A stretch of 64,000 bases of DNA from Canna indica (GCA_034359265.1 CP136896.1:22661501-22725500); one strand, 5' to 3'; shown: positions 32,784-45,877, numbered from the stretch's first letter. Notes: generated by a model from the letters alone, not told the origin. Numbers and translations are program-made.

Positions 32784-34362
32784 ATGGTTCAAGATATCAG
32801 TTCTCAAGGAGGCATTCCTCGTAGGACCCCCCGACGATTACCATCTGCCCCACCTGTATCCACTGACCCTTCACCTTCCACCACCATCTCCCCATCTCTG
32901 ACCACCATCCTCCCACCTCCGGCCACCATCCCCCCACCTGATCTGTCCATCATTCCCTCAACTGATCTGGCCACCATTCCCTACCTCTAGCTACCATCCC
33001 TCCGCCACCCTCCGCAGATCCAGGACCGTTGTCTTCCAAACGTAGGCCACGAGGGCCTAACATAATTCTCCCTCCGCCACCCAAGGGAGAACTGCGCAGA
33101 GCAGTTAGTGTGTGTGGAAGACGGTAAGTATATGCATCAATTGTTTCTTATAATTTATTTATAATTCAATCATAATATGAATTTATATTTGGTGCAGATT
33201 TGAGCAGGAGGACGTCCCCCGCACGATAGTGGGGACGATCCAAAAGTTAATGCACGGGGCGTGGCCTACATGGTCTTACTTGCCTCGTGAGCATATGGAT
33301 TTATTATGGCGAGAGTTCATAGTAAGTATATTTATTAAATTAATGTTAATGTTAAATATTGATCGTTAATAATAAATTTTTTTTGCAGGCTCATTATAGA
33401 TGACCAGAGGACTAGACCACTTTTGTTGAGGCTGCATGAGATCGTGTTGCCCGCGCTCGCTATAACGGGCTGCTTCAGCAAGCCCATCAGACTGCGATGA
33501 GACGGTTGGGGGCTACACAGATAGGGCAGACTCGGGAACATGCCCCCGAGTGGATTCCTGGCCATGTGTGGGACCAACTCGTTGAGCGGTGGGACACGCC
33601 TGAGTGTCAGGAGGTCTCTCAAACTATGTCGAGAAATCACATGTCCACGGGGGACGGCACGGGGGCATGCCACACTGGTGGCTCCATCTCTTTTGCGGTT
33701 CATGAGCGTCGTGTGGTATGTATAATTTAATTATTTTTAATTAAATTATATATTGTGTATAATGATACTAATGTATTTGTTTTCTAATGTAAGACGCGCG
33801 TGGAGGAGGACGGTACCATCCAACGCCCGTCGATGATGGAGGTGTTTGAGTGCACCCACCGTCGTCGACGATGAGTGGGGGACTACGTTGATAGCAGAGC
33901 CTCGATCATAATGGTAAGTATTTATATATGTCTATTTGATTTACACAATTTTTATTTATAGTTTATATATATTTAAAATATAAACACGTGTACGAAACTT
34001 ACACGAGGACTGTGATCGAGCGTGGAGGCACACAGGAGGAGTTCGACGCAGGAGCTTGGGTGGAGGCCACAGGTGGCTGGAAGCACAATCGTATTTATGG
34101 CTTTGCAGATAGTGGCCATGCACGCGTCGTGCTCGGGCCACTTGGGGCACCGACCCCTCCAGCTGCGGGTGAGCGGCCCTCGACATCCCGGGCGCAGGAC
34201 CACAGCCGGATAGCGGCCTTAGAGTCGGAGCTCACCCAGCAGAGACAGGTGTTGGAGGAGCAGAGACGGACGAATGATGAATTGAGACAGACAATGAAGA
34301 ACATGCAGTCACTCCTCACTCAGAATGTGTCTCACTCTGGCCTTTTATCGATGATGTCGTAG
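32784..34362 (+). pseudogene. En/Spm TnpA-like gene (Transposase_24 type), decayed
   Basis: The Pro/Thr-rich start is at 32784. After a frame change come KRRPRGPNIILPPPPKGELR, then exons separated by introns with GT-AG ends: FEQEDVPRTIVGTIQKLM to LPREHMDLLWREF (33198-33321), RVARARYNGLLQQAH to HTGGSISFAVHERRV (33389-33715), TRVEEDGTIQRPSMMEVFE (33794-33913) and VYETYTRTVIERGG to the C-terminus (to 34362). The spaced HTGGS, EVFE and VYETY blocks fit Transposase_24. The last exon ends in a coiled coil (LESELTQQRQVLEEQRRTND). Several stops and at least two frame changes are present. TnpA-type proteins bind subterminal repeats (family knowledge). Confidence 0.68.
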
Positions 34363-35093
34363 CCATCGTCCTCTTCGACCCAGTCAACGCTCCCGACCCA
34401 ATCATTGTTGACTCCACCGCCTCCACCAGCTCTACCGCAGTCGTGAGATTTTGATTTATTATATTTTGTTTATATTTTGATACTTGTTTGTATACAGATA
34501 GTTGCTTATATACTTATGGTTGTATATATATGATATTTTGATAATTGTTTGTCTCCGATTTGAGGCTTAGATTGATGATATTTATGTAAAACTTGTATGT
34601 TTGATTTCAAATGCATGTGTATGATGTTTTCTAATTGTAATCTGTTATTGAAAATAGATGTAATCTATAAATACTATTGTATACAAGAATTCATACAATT
34701 TTTATTTTTTTCAATTACAGGATATACCTTCAGCCATGGCTTACCCACGGTCAACCGTCACTACGCCGTGGATGAAAGCTTATCGTAAATGGCTGATGGC
34801 CTGGGCAGCACCAAATATCACAGTTGCTAATAGTACCACCGACGGCCCTAGGCCGTGGCTGATGTGTTGGTATCAGTAACAGCCGCCTACAGCCATCACT
34901 AATGTGTTTAAATCAGCGATAGTGCCCATGGCTGTCGTTGATGATTACTTGTGACGGCCGAGAGACGCCGTCACAACTTATCTGAGACGCCCACCTTAGT
35001 GATGGCATTTTGCCACGGCTGGTGCCGTCCGTGATAGTTATCACCGATGGTTCAGCCACGGCTTCAACTGTCGGTGATGATGACAATTCTAGT

Positions 35094-35465
35094 ACATACA
35101 GAGAGAGAGAAAGAGAGAAAATGAAGTGAGTATTTATTTGGGTAATTGAACTCGACGGGAGAGAAAGAGAGAGAATTGGGTATTTATTTGGGTAATTGAA
35201 AGAGAGAGAAGTGGGTATTTATTTCGGTAACTGAACCGATGAGAGAGAGTTAAATGTAGATTAAATCTACATTTAATGTAGATTTCGATAGATAAAAAAT
35301 CAGAAAATACCACAATAAAACACATTAATTATAGATTTCGGCAAGGAGCAATTCAAAAAATTCATTAGAGTTAAATATGCATAAAAATTTAAAAAATGTA
35401 ACATGTGTATAAAAAAATTAACATGTGTATTAAATGTGTTAAAAAATAAAAAATTCAGAAAAACT
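35094..35465. other. GA-rich minisatellite and AT-rich spacer
   Basis: To about 35250 there are units with GGGTATTTATTTGGGTAATTGAA and (GA)n, related to 31040-31208. The rest is AT-rich with no gene. It does not align with the first 590 bp of the LTR at 62875, so the 5' LTR of copy B is cut here. Confidence 0.5.
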
Positions 35466-36421
35466 AGAAAGTACCGGTACTTTCTAGCATCGATCGATGA
35501 GCAACCGACGAGAAGTTGAAACCCACAATGGGCTTTCGGTTGTCGCCCGGTCGATGGTCCGGTCAATTGACTATCAACAGGCGAGCGACCGACGGTCGAT
35601 AACGGCTCTTTTTTGAGCCGTTGTGTTGTTTCATCCGAGCCTCACTTCTTTGGCTCCCTATAAATATGCCTCCCCAGTCTTTCTTACATCTTCTAACATT
35701 CCTTGAGTCATATTTTGATGATCCTTGAGCTTGATTGAGACACCATATATTCTTGAAAACCCTAGCTTTGATCTCTTAACTCATTGAGTAAGCCTTGACT
35801 TCATTGATTCACCATCAAATGCATCAGGGGTAAGCTAGGAAACTTTGGTTGGAGCTAACTACTTTGTTCTTTTGATTATTGCTCCACTACTATTGTATTT
35901 TTAGTGTTTATTTCATTGTATTTGAGTTTGTGATAACCTAGAGTGCTAGGTTTGTATTATGGTGGTAGCCTTAGTGTAGAGGCTTAAATCTACCGATGTA
36001 AACTTGATTTGCTAGGATTAGTGATTGTTGTCCCTTAAAGTTGAGGTGAAAAAGTGCTCTCGGTAAAAAGGCGGAGACTTCCAAGTGTGGAAGTGCCTTA
36101 GGTTGAGAGCGAAGACTCTTCGGGTAAAAGGTCCTCATTGTAAGGGAAACGATAAAATCTAGTAAAGCTATGTTTGGAAATCCTAAGCGGAGTGCTTAGG
36201 TAGTGGAGTAGGCATTGGGGTCGTACCACTATAAATCATTGTGTTAGCATTAGTATATTGTTTGTGTTTAATTGTCTTACTTATTACTTTCGTATTTAGT
36301 CATTGAATTATGAATTACCTAAAGTAATCAAGAAACGGTTAAAATCGAAATTAGGCTTAAGTTTTAGCTAACACACTATTCAACCCCCCCCCCCCTCCTA
36401 GTGTAGGTCATTTCACTTACA
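35466..36421 (+). repeat. 5' LTR of copy B, lacking its 5' part
   Basis: From TAGAAAGTACCGGTACTTTC it matches the 3' LTR from about 63155 to the window end, including TATAAATA at 35659-35666 and the CTTAGGTAGTGGAGTAGGC block. A long C-run lies near 36384-36398. It ends ...TTACA just before the primer-binding site. The first about 280 bp of the LTR are missing. Confidence 0.8.
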
Positions 36422-36423
36422 TT

Positions 36424-36435
36424 TGGTATCAGAGC
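36424..36435 (+). other. primer-binding site, copy B
   Basis: TGGTATCAGAGC, two bases after the LTR, complementary to initiator-Met tRNA. Confidence 0.9.
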
Positions 36436-36489
36436 GGGTCGTGGATTGAGATTTCACCATCTCGTCTACATCTAGCCTCGATCCAAAAA

Positions 36490-37207
36490 ATGACACTAGA
36501 GTCGGTAGTATTCACACCCCCTTGGTTTGATGAATCTAACTTTGGTATTTGGAAGAATAGGATGTACACATTCCTAAAGACACAAGGTTTATGTGTTTTT
36601 AACATGGTAAAGATTCAATATATTGAACCTAAGGAAAACATGAATGCATGGACCAAGAACAAATTGATATGTTTGAGTTAAATGCTAAAGCTACGAATTG
36701 CATATTTTGTTCTTCGGAAAATGATATCTTTGAAAAGAGTCATGCATTGTATTTCGGCTTTTGATGTTTGGGTCACTTTAAATATGTTACATAGTTATGC
36801 AAAAACTGAAGAGTTAATCTCTCTCGATGAAGGTGGTGATGACAATGGTCATCCATCTACTACTAACTTGGGTTTTGAAGCCCAAAGTGTTTCTAGTCAA
36901 AGAAGCACTAAAAGTCGAAAGGGGAAGATCATTTAATATTTGTGCAAAGAGAAGGGCCACATTAAGAACAATTGCCCTTCATCAATGAACAAGGCAAAGA
37001 AGATGTCAAATTCTTCCACATCATCATCCCATTCAAATGGAGCATCCTCTAGTCATGACTATGAAGCCACATCCAAAGTTATCCTCATGGATGCAAATAA
37101 TGAGGTACACTCTCCTTCACCTAGTCATATTAATGATAATGACAATGCTAGCTCTACTAGTTCTCTTGACATGCCATATGGTGAGTTAGTAGGTGAGTGT
37201 AGGAAAA
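36490..37207 (+). pseudogene. gag of copy B, first part
   Basis: ATG at 36490, 54 bases after the primer-binding site. The start MTLESVVFTPPWFDESNFGI is a typical copia gag N-terminus. A stop follows NKLICLS (36679-36681) and a second lies at 36934-36936 (RKGKII then stop). Just after it the knuckle reads YLCKEKGHIKNNC, with the first Cys lost compared with copy A. The part to 37207 ends at PYGELVGECRK, where element C is inserted. Copy A shows the uninterrupted sequence at about 610-660. Confidence 0.85.
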
Positions 37208-39262
37208 TGTAATACCCGTAGAAAAATTTAACTTTGATTTATTGTGATTTCAATGGAGAAATTTGGATGTGCGTTGGAGTGGGCCGAGCGAGTCGCCGGA
37301 AGGTGTGAATCGAGGTATGACCTTTATGCGCACGTAAAATTTTTTTGTTTAAGTTGTTCAAATTTTAGATGTAGGTTGGACTTGAGACGAGTCTGGGGTC
37401 CAAGTATAGACGCATTTATGGCTCGCTTAAGGTTTAGGGGTATTTTTGTAATTAAAATAAATAAATAAATAAAAAGGAATGCCCGGGACGTACGACAAAA
37501 AGAGCCGCACGCATCCCAGGTTTGGGCGACAAGGGAAAGAGGAGGAGGCACGATCGGTGGTCAAGCTTGCTGCCGCCGGAGATCGTCGATGCAGGAACAC
37601 GGAGGAGTAATCTTATGCAGGAACGGGCTTGCATAGATTAGATTTTTATTGGAGGAGGTTTGGCCAAAGGAGGTTGATCGAAGGGGGAAATGGGAAGAAG
37701 ATGATCGGGTGAGGCAATCACACCCAGCCCATCAGCGGCCGCTGGCGCACCATGGCGACAGCAGCTGATGCTGCTGTGGGCGAGAGAAGCCACCGCGGCC
37801 TCTCAGCCCTTAGCCGGTTCTCCGCTAGCGCTGGGGGCCACAGGTGGCGCTGGTGGGACCGGTGGTGGCGATTGCCGGTGTCCAGATGGCCGCTAGGCAT
37901 GGGGCCGAGAGGGGCAGGTGGAGTCGGGGAAGAAGGAGATGAGCGACGATGGCGATGGATAGATGGAAATTGTTTTTAATTAAATATTTTAAAAGGTGAG
38001 TTGTATCGTTAGAAATGGATGGGTAATTGAAGATGATTAGGGTATTTTTATAGTTGTTCTTAGAGATGTTGGATGATACCAAGGTGAATATGAAAGTCAT
38101 ATATTTTCGCGTTCTAAACGCGATGGTGGTGTCTAATTTTTGATCGGAGATTGTTTGATATGACTTTTATCTATTTTTAGTATTAGAATAGATGAATATT
38201 ATATTAATCTTGACTAGCCTCTAAATAGGGAATCCCTAGATGTCATGCGTAAGATGATGGGTGTAGAAAGGGGTTAGAGTCAACCCTATTCTTAGGGCCA
38301 ACCCCTATGAGTTCGGGTTCTACGAATTTATGAAATCCTTAACCTTGAACACTTTGGTGTCTAGATTGAGGTATGATTAAGTATAGTGATCAATTAAAGT
38401 CTAAATGTGTCGAAACATAATATAAATGTGAAGGCGTGATAGGAGAGTTAGGGCCGACCTCTAGTGTAGTGGTGGTTGGATTTGTGGAGATCTTGTATTA
38501 CATCTCATATTTCTTGCCTGTGTATGTGTTATTTATATATGGGCCAGGGTAGGCCAAAAATAAATTAAATGCAAATGCACGAGGATATTGATGTGGTTTG
38601 GGTTTTTGTTATCATATAAATTACATGGATGTCTATTTACCTAAATTATTATTATTGTGGTATAGATTTCTGTTCATATGAATTACCTGAACATACGTCT
38701 ACCAGGATGATTTTGATCATGGATGATAATTAGGATAATATGGAATACATGTTGAAATTACTTCCTATAATGAATATATACGCTGTTGGAATTTTTGATA
38801 CATGGTATGTTAAGATATATGACATCTCTTTATTTTTTCATGATTGACCCTGAATTGTTACGCTGAAATTGTGTAGTCAACCAACTCGTCGATGCTGAAA
38901 TTTAGTTGATCTAAGTCTATAGATGCTGAAATTTGTAGACACATTCTTTCCCTAAAAATAGGGGTTGATATGGTCGTGTTACATGCTGAATTTATTTTGT
39001 ATATGCTATAATAAATTAGTACATGCTGAAATTCCCTATTTGGATGGTAAAGTATGATGCCAAGACATTGGACCCAAGAGAGGGTCGGGTTGGGGCGTGT
39101 AGGCGCGTACTTGGGTTGTCGGCGAGAAATATTCTTTTATGTAATTGCATGTACTGTGTAGTGATGTTGCTTGTGTTTGTGATTGTGGATGGATGATGGT
39201 CGGGCTAAAACGCGTTTGTAGCTAGTGAAGCTATTGCATGACTCAGCTAGTGGCCGAATTAT

Positions 39263-39420
39263 GGGTCTTGAGATTGCGTCAGTGAGACACGCTGACGTTA
39301 GACCCGAGTGGATTATGGGTCTTGAGATTTCGTCAATGAGCCACGTTGACGTTAGACCCGAGTGGCAGGGGTCTTGAGATTGTGTCAGTGAGCCACGCTG
39401 ACGTTAGACCTGAGTGGATT
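39263..39420. repeat. 51-54 bp hairpin-forming tandem repeat, 3 units (5' LTR of C)
   Basis: Each unit starts GGGTCTTGAGATT. It contains CGTCAGTGAGCCACGCTGACG-type inverted arms (units vary) and closes with TTAGACCCGAGTGG, so it can fold on itself. The 3' LTR has only two units. Confidence 0.85.
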
Positions 39421-39715
39421 TGGTTGGATGGGCTATTCCAAAGAGGGCGCCGGAACTAGTAGGCCATCCTAGTTCAGAGGGCCCGGGCGAGAGGCTCGCT
39501 AGATAGAGGTTCTAGCGACTTATTTGTATCCTATCTTTGTTTAGGCCGGTTTTGGCCGAGTAAATGCATTGTTTGAATTAGGTTGGCATGGGCTGAGTGT
39601 TTGTGGTTTCCTAAGCATGTGACTTTAGAACGAATGGTCTTATTTATAAATCATTTTAATTCAGTGTTTGCTTGGAATTGATTATGCTTCTTATACTTAC
39701 ATTTGGCATTAAGTG

Positions 39716-41289
39716 TGTTGGGTGAATAGTGTGTTAACTAAATCGATTTGTCTAATTCTGATTTTAATCATTTTCTTAAACTACTTAGGCAATTTATAAT
39801 TCGACGACTAAATGCGGAAGCAATAAATAATAATACAATCAATACAAACAATATTTCAATGCTAACACAGAGATTTATAGTGGTTCGGCCCCAATGTCTA
39901 CTCCACTACCTAAGCATCCCGCTTAGGATTTCCAAACTTAGTTTACTAGATTAAATTGTTTCCCTTACAAAGAGGACTTTGACCCGAAGAGTCTCACTCT
40001 CAACCTAAGGCACTACCACACCCGAAAGTCTCCGCCTTCTTACCGAGATCACTCTTCCACCTCAACTCTAAGGGACAACTCAACTAATCCTAGTAAGCTA
40101 CGTTTACAACGGTGGGTTTAAGCATTAACACCAAGGCAACCACCAACTCAATCAACCTAGCACTCTAAGTTTGCACAAGTTCAAATACAATGAATAAATA
40201 ATAAAATACAATAACAATTGGAGCAATAAATCAAACAATAAGTACTTAGCTCCAAAAGACACTCCCTAGTCCTCTTGATGCCTTGAGATGATGAATCGAT
40301 AAATCTTGAAGGCTAAATCAAGGATGTATCTTGGAAACTAGGGTTATCAAAAGGATGTCTCAAGAAAAGCTTTAGAATGATCAACAATTGGCTCAATGGA
40401 AGCTTGGATCAATTGTTCAGAGGGCTTAAAGAAGATAGGTGAAGGGTATTTATAACCCCTCAACAGAACGGCTGCTCAACGGGCGGAAAACTAGCCATTT
40501 CGGTCGCTTGCCGATCGATCATCGATCGACCACCCGCAATCGCTGCTTTAATCACGTTGTTCGATCAATCGACGGGTCGACCGAATGACTCACGAGTTCA
40601 ACGATCCGCAATCTGGTCGACCGATCGGTCGACCGACGCACGCATTGCCAAATTTTGGCACACTTCGGTCGATCGACCGATCGACCGAATTGCCTACTGC
40701 CAGTTTTTGGCAGTATTCGGTCGATCGAACCTGGACTGGACTGGGCAGTTTGGTTTTGTTTGTTCGTTTTCTGGTTCCGTTTTCACTAAGTCTACTTACA
40801 TAACATTTATTAACTTTAAATTAATAACTTTAAAATATAAATGTTATGTAAGGATTATCCCCCATTTGGATTCAATAAAAATATCTCGTTATCTAGTTTT
40901 AACCCAAGGAACAATTACCGCCATTTTTTATGTCAAGAAACTATCTAGGTCATATAGCCCTCCAAGGAGCTCCCTAGGCTTAGTGAGTTTTCAGGACGGT
41001 TTCCGGGTTTTCATGTTTGGGGTTCGGGATTGGTTTTTGGGTTTCTTAGCATCATCATGAGGATTTACAATATAAACTAGACACCCTAAACCTAGACTCA
41101 AACTTCCCGAATGATTCGAGCGCATCGACCAACGTCCTTTCGATTTCCCGATCTCTCCGATTTTTCCGATCGCGGACGTCGTGCACTAATCGATATGGAA
41201 CCTGAAAGATTTCTCAAAGAAACATTAGTTCCATGTTTGTTATCATCAAAACCTAGATTAAGACCAAGGTAGAAAACCTTAGGCCAACA
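39716..41289 (-). mobile_element. solo LTR of the A/B family, in LTR of C
   Basis: 1574 bp with ends TGTTGG and CCAACA and an exact TSD AAGTG (39711-39715, 41290-41294). The empty site is visible in the 3' LTR of C near 53386-53396. It aligns in reverse with 4452-6017, including the TATA box (40447-40454, minus) and the GGTCGACC cluster (40498-40735). ORFs at 40557-41060 come from that cluster. Confidence 0.95.
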
Positions 41290-41698
41290 AAGTGGAGGCT
41301 CGATAGAGCCACTCACTGAGTTCCTTAGGGACTCACCGTTTGATTTGTGTTGTTTTGTAGAGCCTGGCCAGTGAGGTATGACTTTGTCGGCATGGCGCAC
41401 CTGGGAGGAGCAAGCTTGCACCGCGGATCTTGTAACAAGCCTAGTTGAGTCATAGTTGTGTAGTTGAGTCGTTTATTCTTGCATTTGGAGTTGTAGTTTC
41501 ACATTATAAATCTTTGGAGTCTGTTGTCCAACTTTAAACCTTCTTTACTCATGCATAGTGGATCATTAGTATTATTACTTCAGATATGTTGATTATGTTT
41601 GCATTATGTTTTCACGATATGTGTATGTATTTAGGCTTCGGTGTACGACCGTGTAATCTGGCTGGTCATACGACCCTGTAAATCGGGGCGTGACAAAG

Positions 41699-41710
41699 TG
41701 GTATCAGAGC
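41699..41710 (+). other. primer-binding site of C
   Basis: TGGTATCAGAGC, three bases after the LTR end (TGACA-AAG-TGG), the usual arrangement of Tekay-like elements. Confidence 0.9.
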
Positions 41711-42402
41711 ATGGTTTGGTCCTGACTACGACTCAGAGTTTAGGTACCGTATGAGACATAGCTAGCATGTCGGCATACGGTGTGGTCGAGTTACGAGATC
41801 GGGCGGCCGAGCTTGCGCACTAGCAGCGGTATGCATGATTATTTAGTAATTGTAATTTAAAATACTTAAATTGATTATTGTATGTCTCCCATGGTCAATT
41901 GACAATACAGTGTGAGTGGATTTTAACCCAACCCTCATTGACTTGTGTTTCCTTGCCTTGGCCGAACCCTGCATGAGATGCATGATGCTGGAAATCCCTT
42001 TTCCTCTATTATTTGGGTGATTTACTCCCAATGAATTCATGTTATATTGGTGGGAAATGATGTATTCGGTTGGGGGTTGAAGTGTGACAGCCTTGGGAGG
42101 GATGTTCCTCTTCTTAGGGGCGGAGACTTGAGGAAGTAATAAGCTTGCTGAAATTTTTGTTCCAATATGAATTGTTGGTGAAATTCTTCTTGCTTGGTGT
42201 GAGTTGGATTTATGGTATAAATTGCATTATCACATCATTGCATTTCCACTAATATTTATGTGCAACTATAGTTTATCCCTAGAAAGAAATATTAGAAAAT
42301 CTCTGGTTAACATCAGCACCATTACCATATAATATTATAACTTATGGATAGGATGCCATAACTCCTTATATCCTTACAAATTCGTCACCCTACTTGATGC
42401 CA

Positions 42403-42925
42403 TTTTTTATTTTTTTGAACAAAAAAGACTTGTATTTAATTTAAGAGTATTGAATGGGGATACAAGTAAAGGGAGAAGAGAAGGAGGAGTAAAGCAGTCC
42501 AAACAGTGGACCAGGAACTAGAGCAATCAAAGAAAAACACTACATATGGCCCTCACAAGGACCGAACTAAGGTAGAAGCAAAAAGACTCCTACCACCTCC
42601 GACGCGAGCTCCAGGAAGGATATGCACTTAGCATCAAACACCTGCAAGTTGCATTCGAACCAAATCCATGATCTCCAAAACATAATCAACACGTAAAGCC
42701 GGCGAGACTCAGTTGCCATCGAAGGAGAGACCTGATCCCAAGGCTTAAAGTCGAGGGGGAAAGGGTCGGTGCGGGTGAGCCTCAAAAAAGTTGACCAACC
42801 GTGGCGAGAGAAAGAACAATTCCTGAATAAGTGGGAGTGAGATCCATTGAGATGATTGCACAACGGGCAAAAGGGCGAGACCTGAAGGTTTCTGGACAGA
42901 AGCCTGTCCTTCGTCAGTAGGCGCT
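42403..42925 (-). pseudogene. 5'-truncated LINE fragment with zf-RVT domain
   Basis: On the minus strand RLLTKDRLLSR, then CPLCNHLNGSHSHLFRNCSF and SWIWFECNLQVFD, match the zinc-binding region after the RT of plant L1 elements. A T-rich stretch at 42403-42418 would be the tail in this orientation. I found no clear TSD. The limits are approximate. Confidence 0.65.
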
Positions 42926-45877
42926 TTATAATTTAGATATTACTACCATGGTGTATGGTTAAAATAGTTATCATGTTTTAATGTTTGTACTAACACTTAT
43001 ATGATACCAAACTTAGGTAAAAGTTTTGGTCATGAATATCAAACAGAGAGTAGAATATTCTTTTTGAACTTTCTCATTCATTCTTCTTTTAGCAATCTAG
43101 TAAATATTTTCATTGTTTAAATCTTCCAGAGATTATTCTCCTGTTCGAAGCAAGGAGACCCCAATTTAGAGTTGTTCTCAAGGATAATTCTATGCTTCTT
43201 TGAAGTTCTAACTATAGGCATATAAATTAACTTTTGAGTTAATAGTAAATACTTATGCAATATAAAATCTTGGGGCTGTACCATTTTTTTCCGTTGTTGT
43301 ACTTCATCTCCTTCTATTAAAAAGCATATGGAGTTGGATACTTGGATGAGGTAGGTGCAGGTTTCTACACACCTTAAGTGGCTACATATATGAATTACAT
43401 ATGAGAAACAAATATACTAGTGAAACTAAAGTGGTAATTTTGGTTAAGATATTTCTTAAAGGAATATTCTTCCTCCCCATTATTAGTAAAGCATGTTCAA
43501 TGAATGGTGTTGAAGAGGAGATAAAAGATCATATTGACCATCTCAAACTGATATTTCCTTGAACCACATGTGATTTTAAGCAGAATAGTCATCCTACTAG
43601 CTAGGTTCTCCTTTTGATCAATAATACTGTTTCCTTAAAAAATGTGTGTTGTGTAAAAGATGGTTATTAGTACTGTTATTGTGTGCATTCTGTAATTAGG
43701 ATTGGAGTGGTTGAGCTAGGTTAGTTTAGTTGAAAGAAAAGTACATGCTTCGGATGAGGTGGGGTAGGTTTTCATGATATTATTAATGATGGGCAATGAC
43801 TATTCTGGGTGCTATTATAAATGCTTAATGAAATCGGAGAGTGGTTGTATGATAAGGTTTTCTTGGAGGATTGAGTTGATGTTATAGTATTGGTGTATTA
43901 GTTGCTAGTTTTTGCTTGAACATTACTTCTTGGTTTAAAAAGTTTAATGGGTGTACTAGCTGGTAATTGTTGCTTGAATCTTTTGGTCTGTAGAAAGAAT
44001 TATGGAAATTGTTAGGAATGCTTGGCATTTGATTTTAGTTGTTTTCTACTTGACTATATGATTTTAAGCTTATCAAGTTAGCACATAAGCTTTGTCAAGT
44101 CCGCAATTATCAATGCAAGCATTGGAGTATGGTTTTTAAAAAAAAACAGGGGAATTTGACCTTTGTGATTCTTGTATAATTGGAAAATGGACTTGATGTT
44201 TAGAATTTTTGGGTTTGGTGGACGATTTGTTGCTCTTCGGCTAGTTACTCTTATTTAGTTTGATAGTGTTTCCCTTGAAAGCTTAATTGGTTGGGGTTAA
44301 GAGCAGCTCTAAGATGTTAGGGTCAGCTAGACTCAAAGGTTGTACACTCCACTTTAGACAAGTATTGATCTAGGGTGTTGGATGGAAAATAATGTGATGT
44401 TTCACCACAAACTAAATGTTAGCCCCTAGGGCCCTATTCGGCTATTCCCTAAAATTTAGGGGAGGAAGTGGAGCCGGCCTTAAGGCTAGACTCCGGGTTG
44501 GAAAAAAGAAGAAGTGAAATTTGAATTTTAATTGTACATGTGTAGATGTAATGAAATTTGGTGTCTACATTGCAACTCATGCATGCTTATTTATGCTGAA
44601 AACTGATGCTTATATGCATGTTTATGTGTGTTGAATAATACCGAAATGTTGGTATGGAAAGGGTAGAATACTGGATGTGTTGGCAGGATGAAATCACTTG
44701 ATGTGGTTGTTGAATTAAGCCATGGTAGTGGCTGAAATAGTAGGCTGATTTGGTGGTTTTAGCACAGTGAAATTTACTGAATTCTTTTGCATGGTAGAGG
44801 TAATGGAAAATCTTGCATTGCATGATATGGTTGCTGAATCTGATCGTTTACAAATCTAGTGATATGTGTTCAGTTGCTAGGTTTAATGGCTGAAAATACC
44901 CACTGAATTACTCATAAGTACATGATGGAATTTTCAGTTTTGGGTGCAAGATGCATGCTGAAATTATACTTTCGTTTACCCATGTATTGCTGAAATTATT
45001 TTGTAAATGCTGAAACTCTATCTTAAGGTGTTCATGTGTCGCTGAAACTTCTAGAATGGTGTAGGGGTTCAAGATGTTGAACTATGAGTGTAAGTAATGT
45101 ATATAGTCCTTGAATATGGGCTGCTGGAGTCATGCAAAAATTTCTTGAGTAGAGACTGAAGTTGTGGACATAGAGACTGTGATATCGATCCGAAATATAT
45201 GACAGAAACACCATAGGTTATTGGGACTTCATAGATGAATGTTCGGCTTTTATTATGTCCAATGGATACTCCTAGGATTGGAGTTGGTTTTGTTGAAATG
45301 GTAGAGTACATTGTCGAGAGATTGGGGCCCGAAGGAGGGACGAGATTATGGCACATGTACGCGATCCCGAGAATGATCGGCAATCACTCTAACTGTTCTA
45401 GCAATTATTTATTTATGCTTTGTTGTCTCTAATTGCATTATTGTTGAACATGATTGTGCTTGTGCTTGAGATTGGAGTCTGGCCGGCCTGGGAAGTGCGT
45501 TAGCATGTGGAGCTAATGCTCGACCCAGTAAGTTGTTATTGGGTCGAGATGAATTATTAGACCCTCGCGTGCTTATTATTAGTTCAATGATGATTTATTG
45601 ATTTGTCTTATTGTGTTTATTTGTGGATTGAGCTGGCGAGGTACACAGCCACGAGTTAAGTGCTGTGGGAGGGTCTGAAAGTTAGGGGTGCCCATATGCG
45701 CACCCGGGGTCATGGGCAAGGTACCCCTAACCACCTGAGGATAGGTGTAAGTGCATGCGATTATAATTTTTCAACCTGATGATTTTTATGGTTAACAAAG
45801 TCTTTGGGTCGGTGTGGTCTAGCATTCTAGGACCATGGGTGAGAAGTGGAGAGGGAGGGTTGTCCAGCGATTCTGAG

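Larger units (their letters stand above)
31209..35093 (+). mobile_element. CACTA-like (En/Spm) element, non-autonomous
   Basis: Near both edges are clustered subterminal words in both orientations (GCCGTGGCTGA, CATCGGTGAT and variants), at 31230-31620 and 34740-35085. The ends ACTAGAAT and ATTCTAGT are weak inverted repeats resembling a worn CACTAG terminus; no 3-bp TSD can be shown because the flanks are repetitive. The internal gene has a Transposase_24-type domain, as in plant En/Spm elements. No TnpD-type transposase is present. Confidence 0.6.
37208..41695 (+). repeat. 5' LTR of C, with nested solo LTR
   Basis: It matches 46541-53775 along its length once the solo LTR (39716-41289) and one AAGTG copy are set aside. 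ORFs at 37244-38100 arise from GC-rich LTR sequence; the corresponding stretch at 46600-47350 has no shared open frame. Confidence 0.92.

Noticed and set aside
36424..36435. tRNA gene remnant near TGGTATCAGAGC
   Set aside because: This 12-mer is a primer-binding site next to an LTR; no tRNA arms surround it, and the same holds at 17919-17930 and 41699-41710.
37244..38100. ORFs in the 5' LTR of element C
   Set aside because: The matching part of the 3' LTR does not keep the frames.
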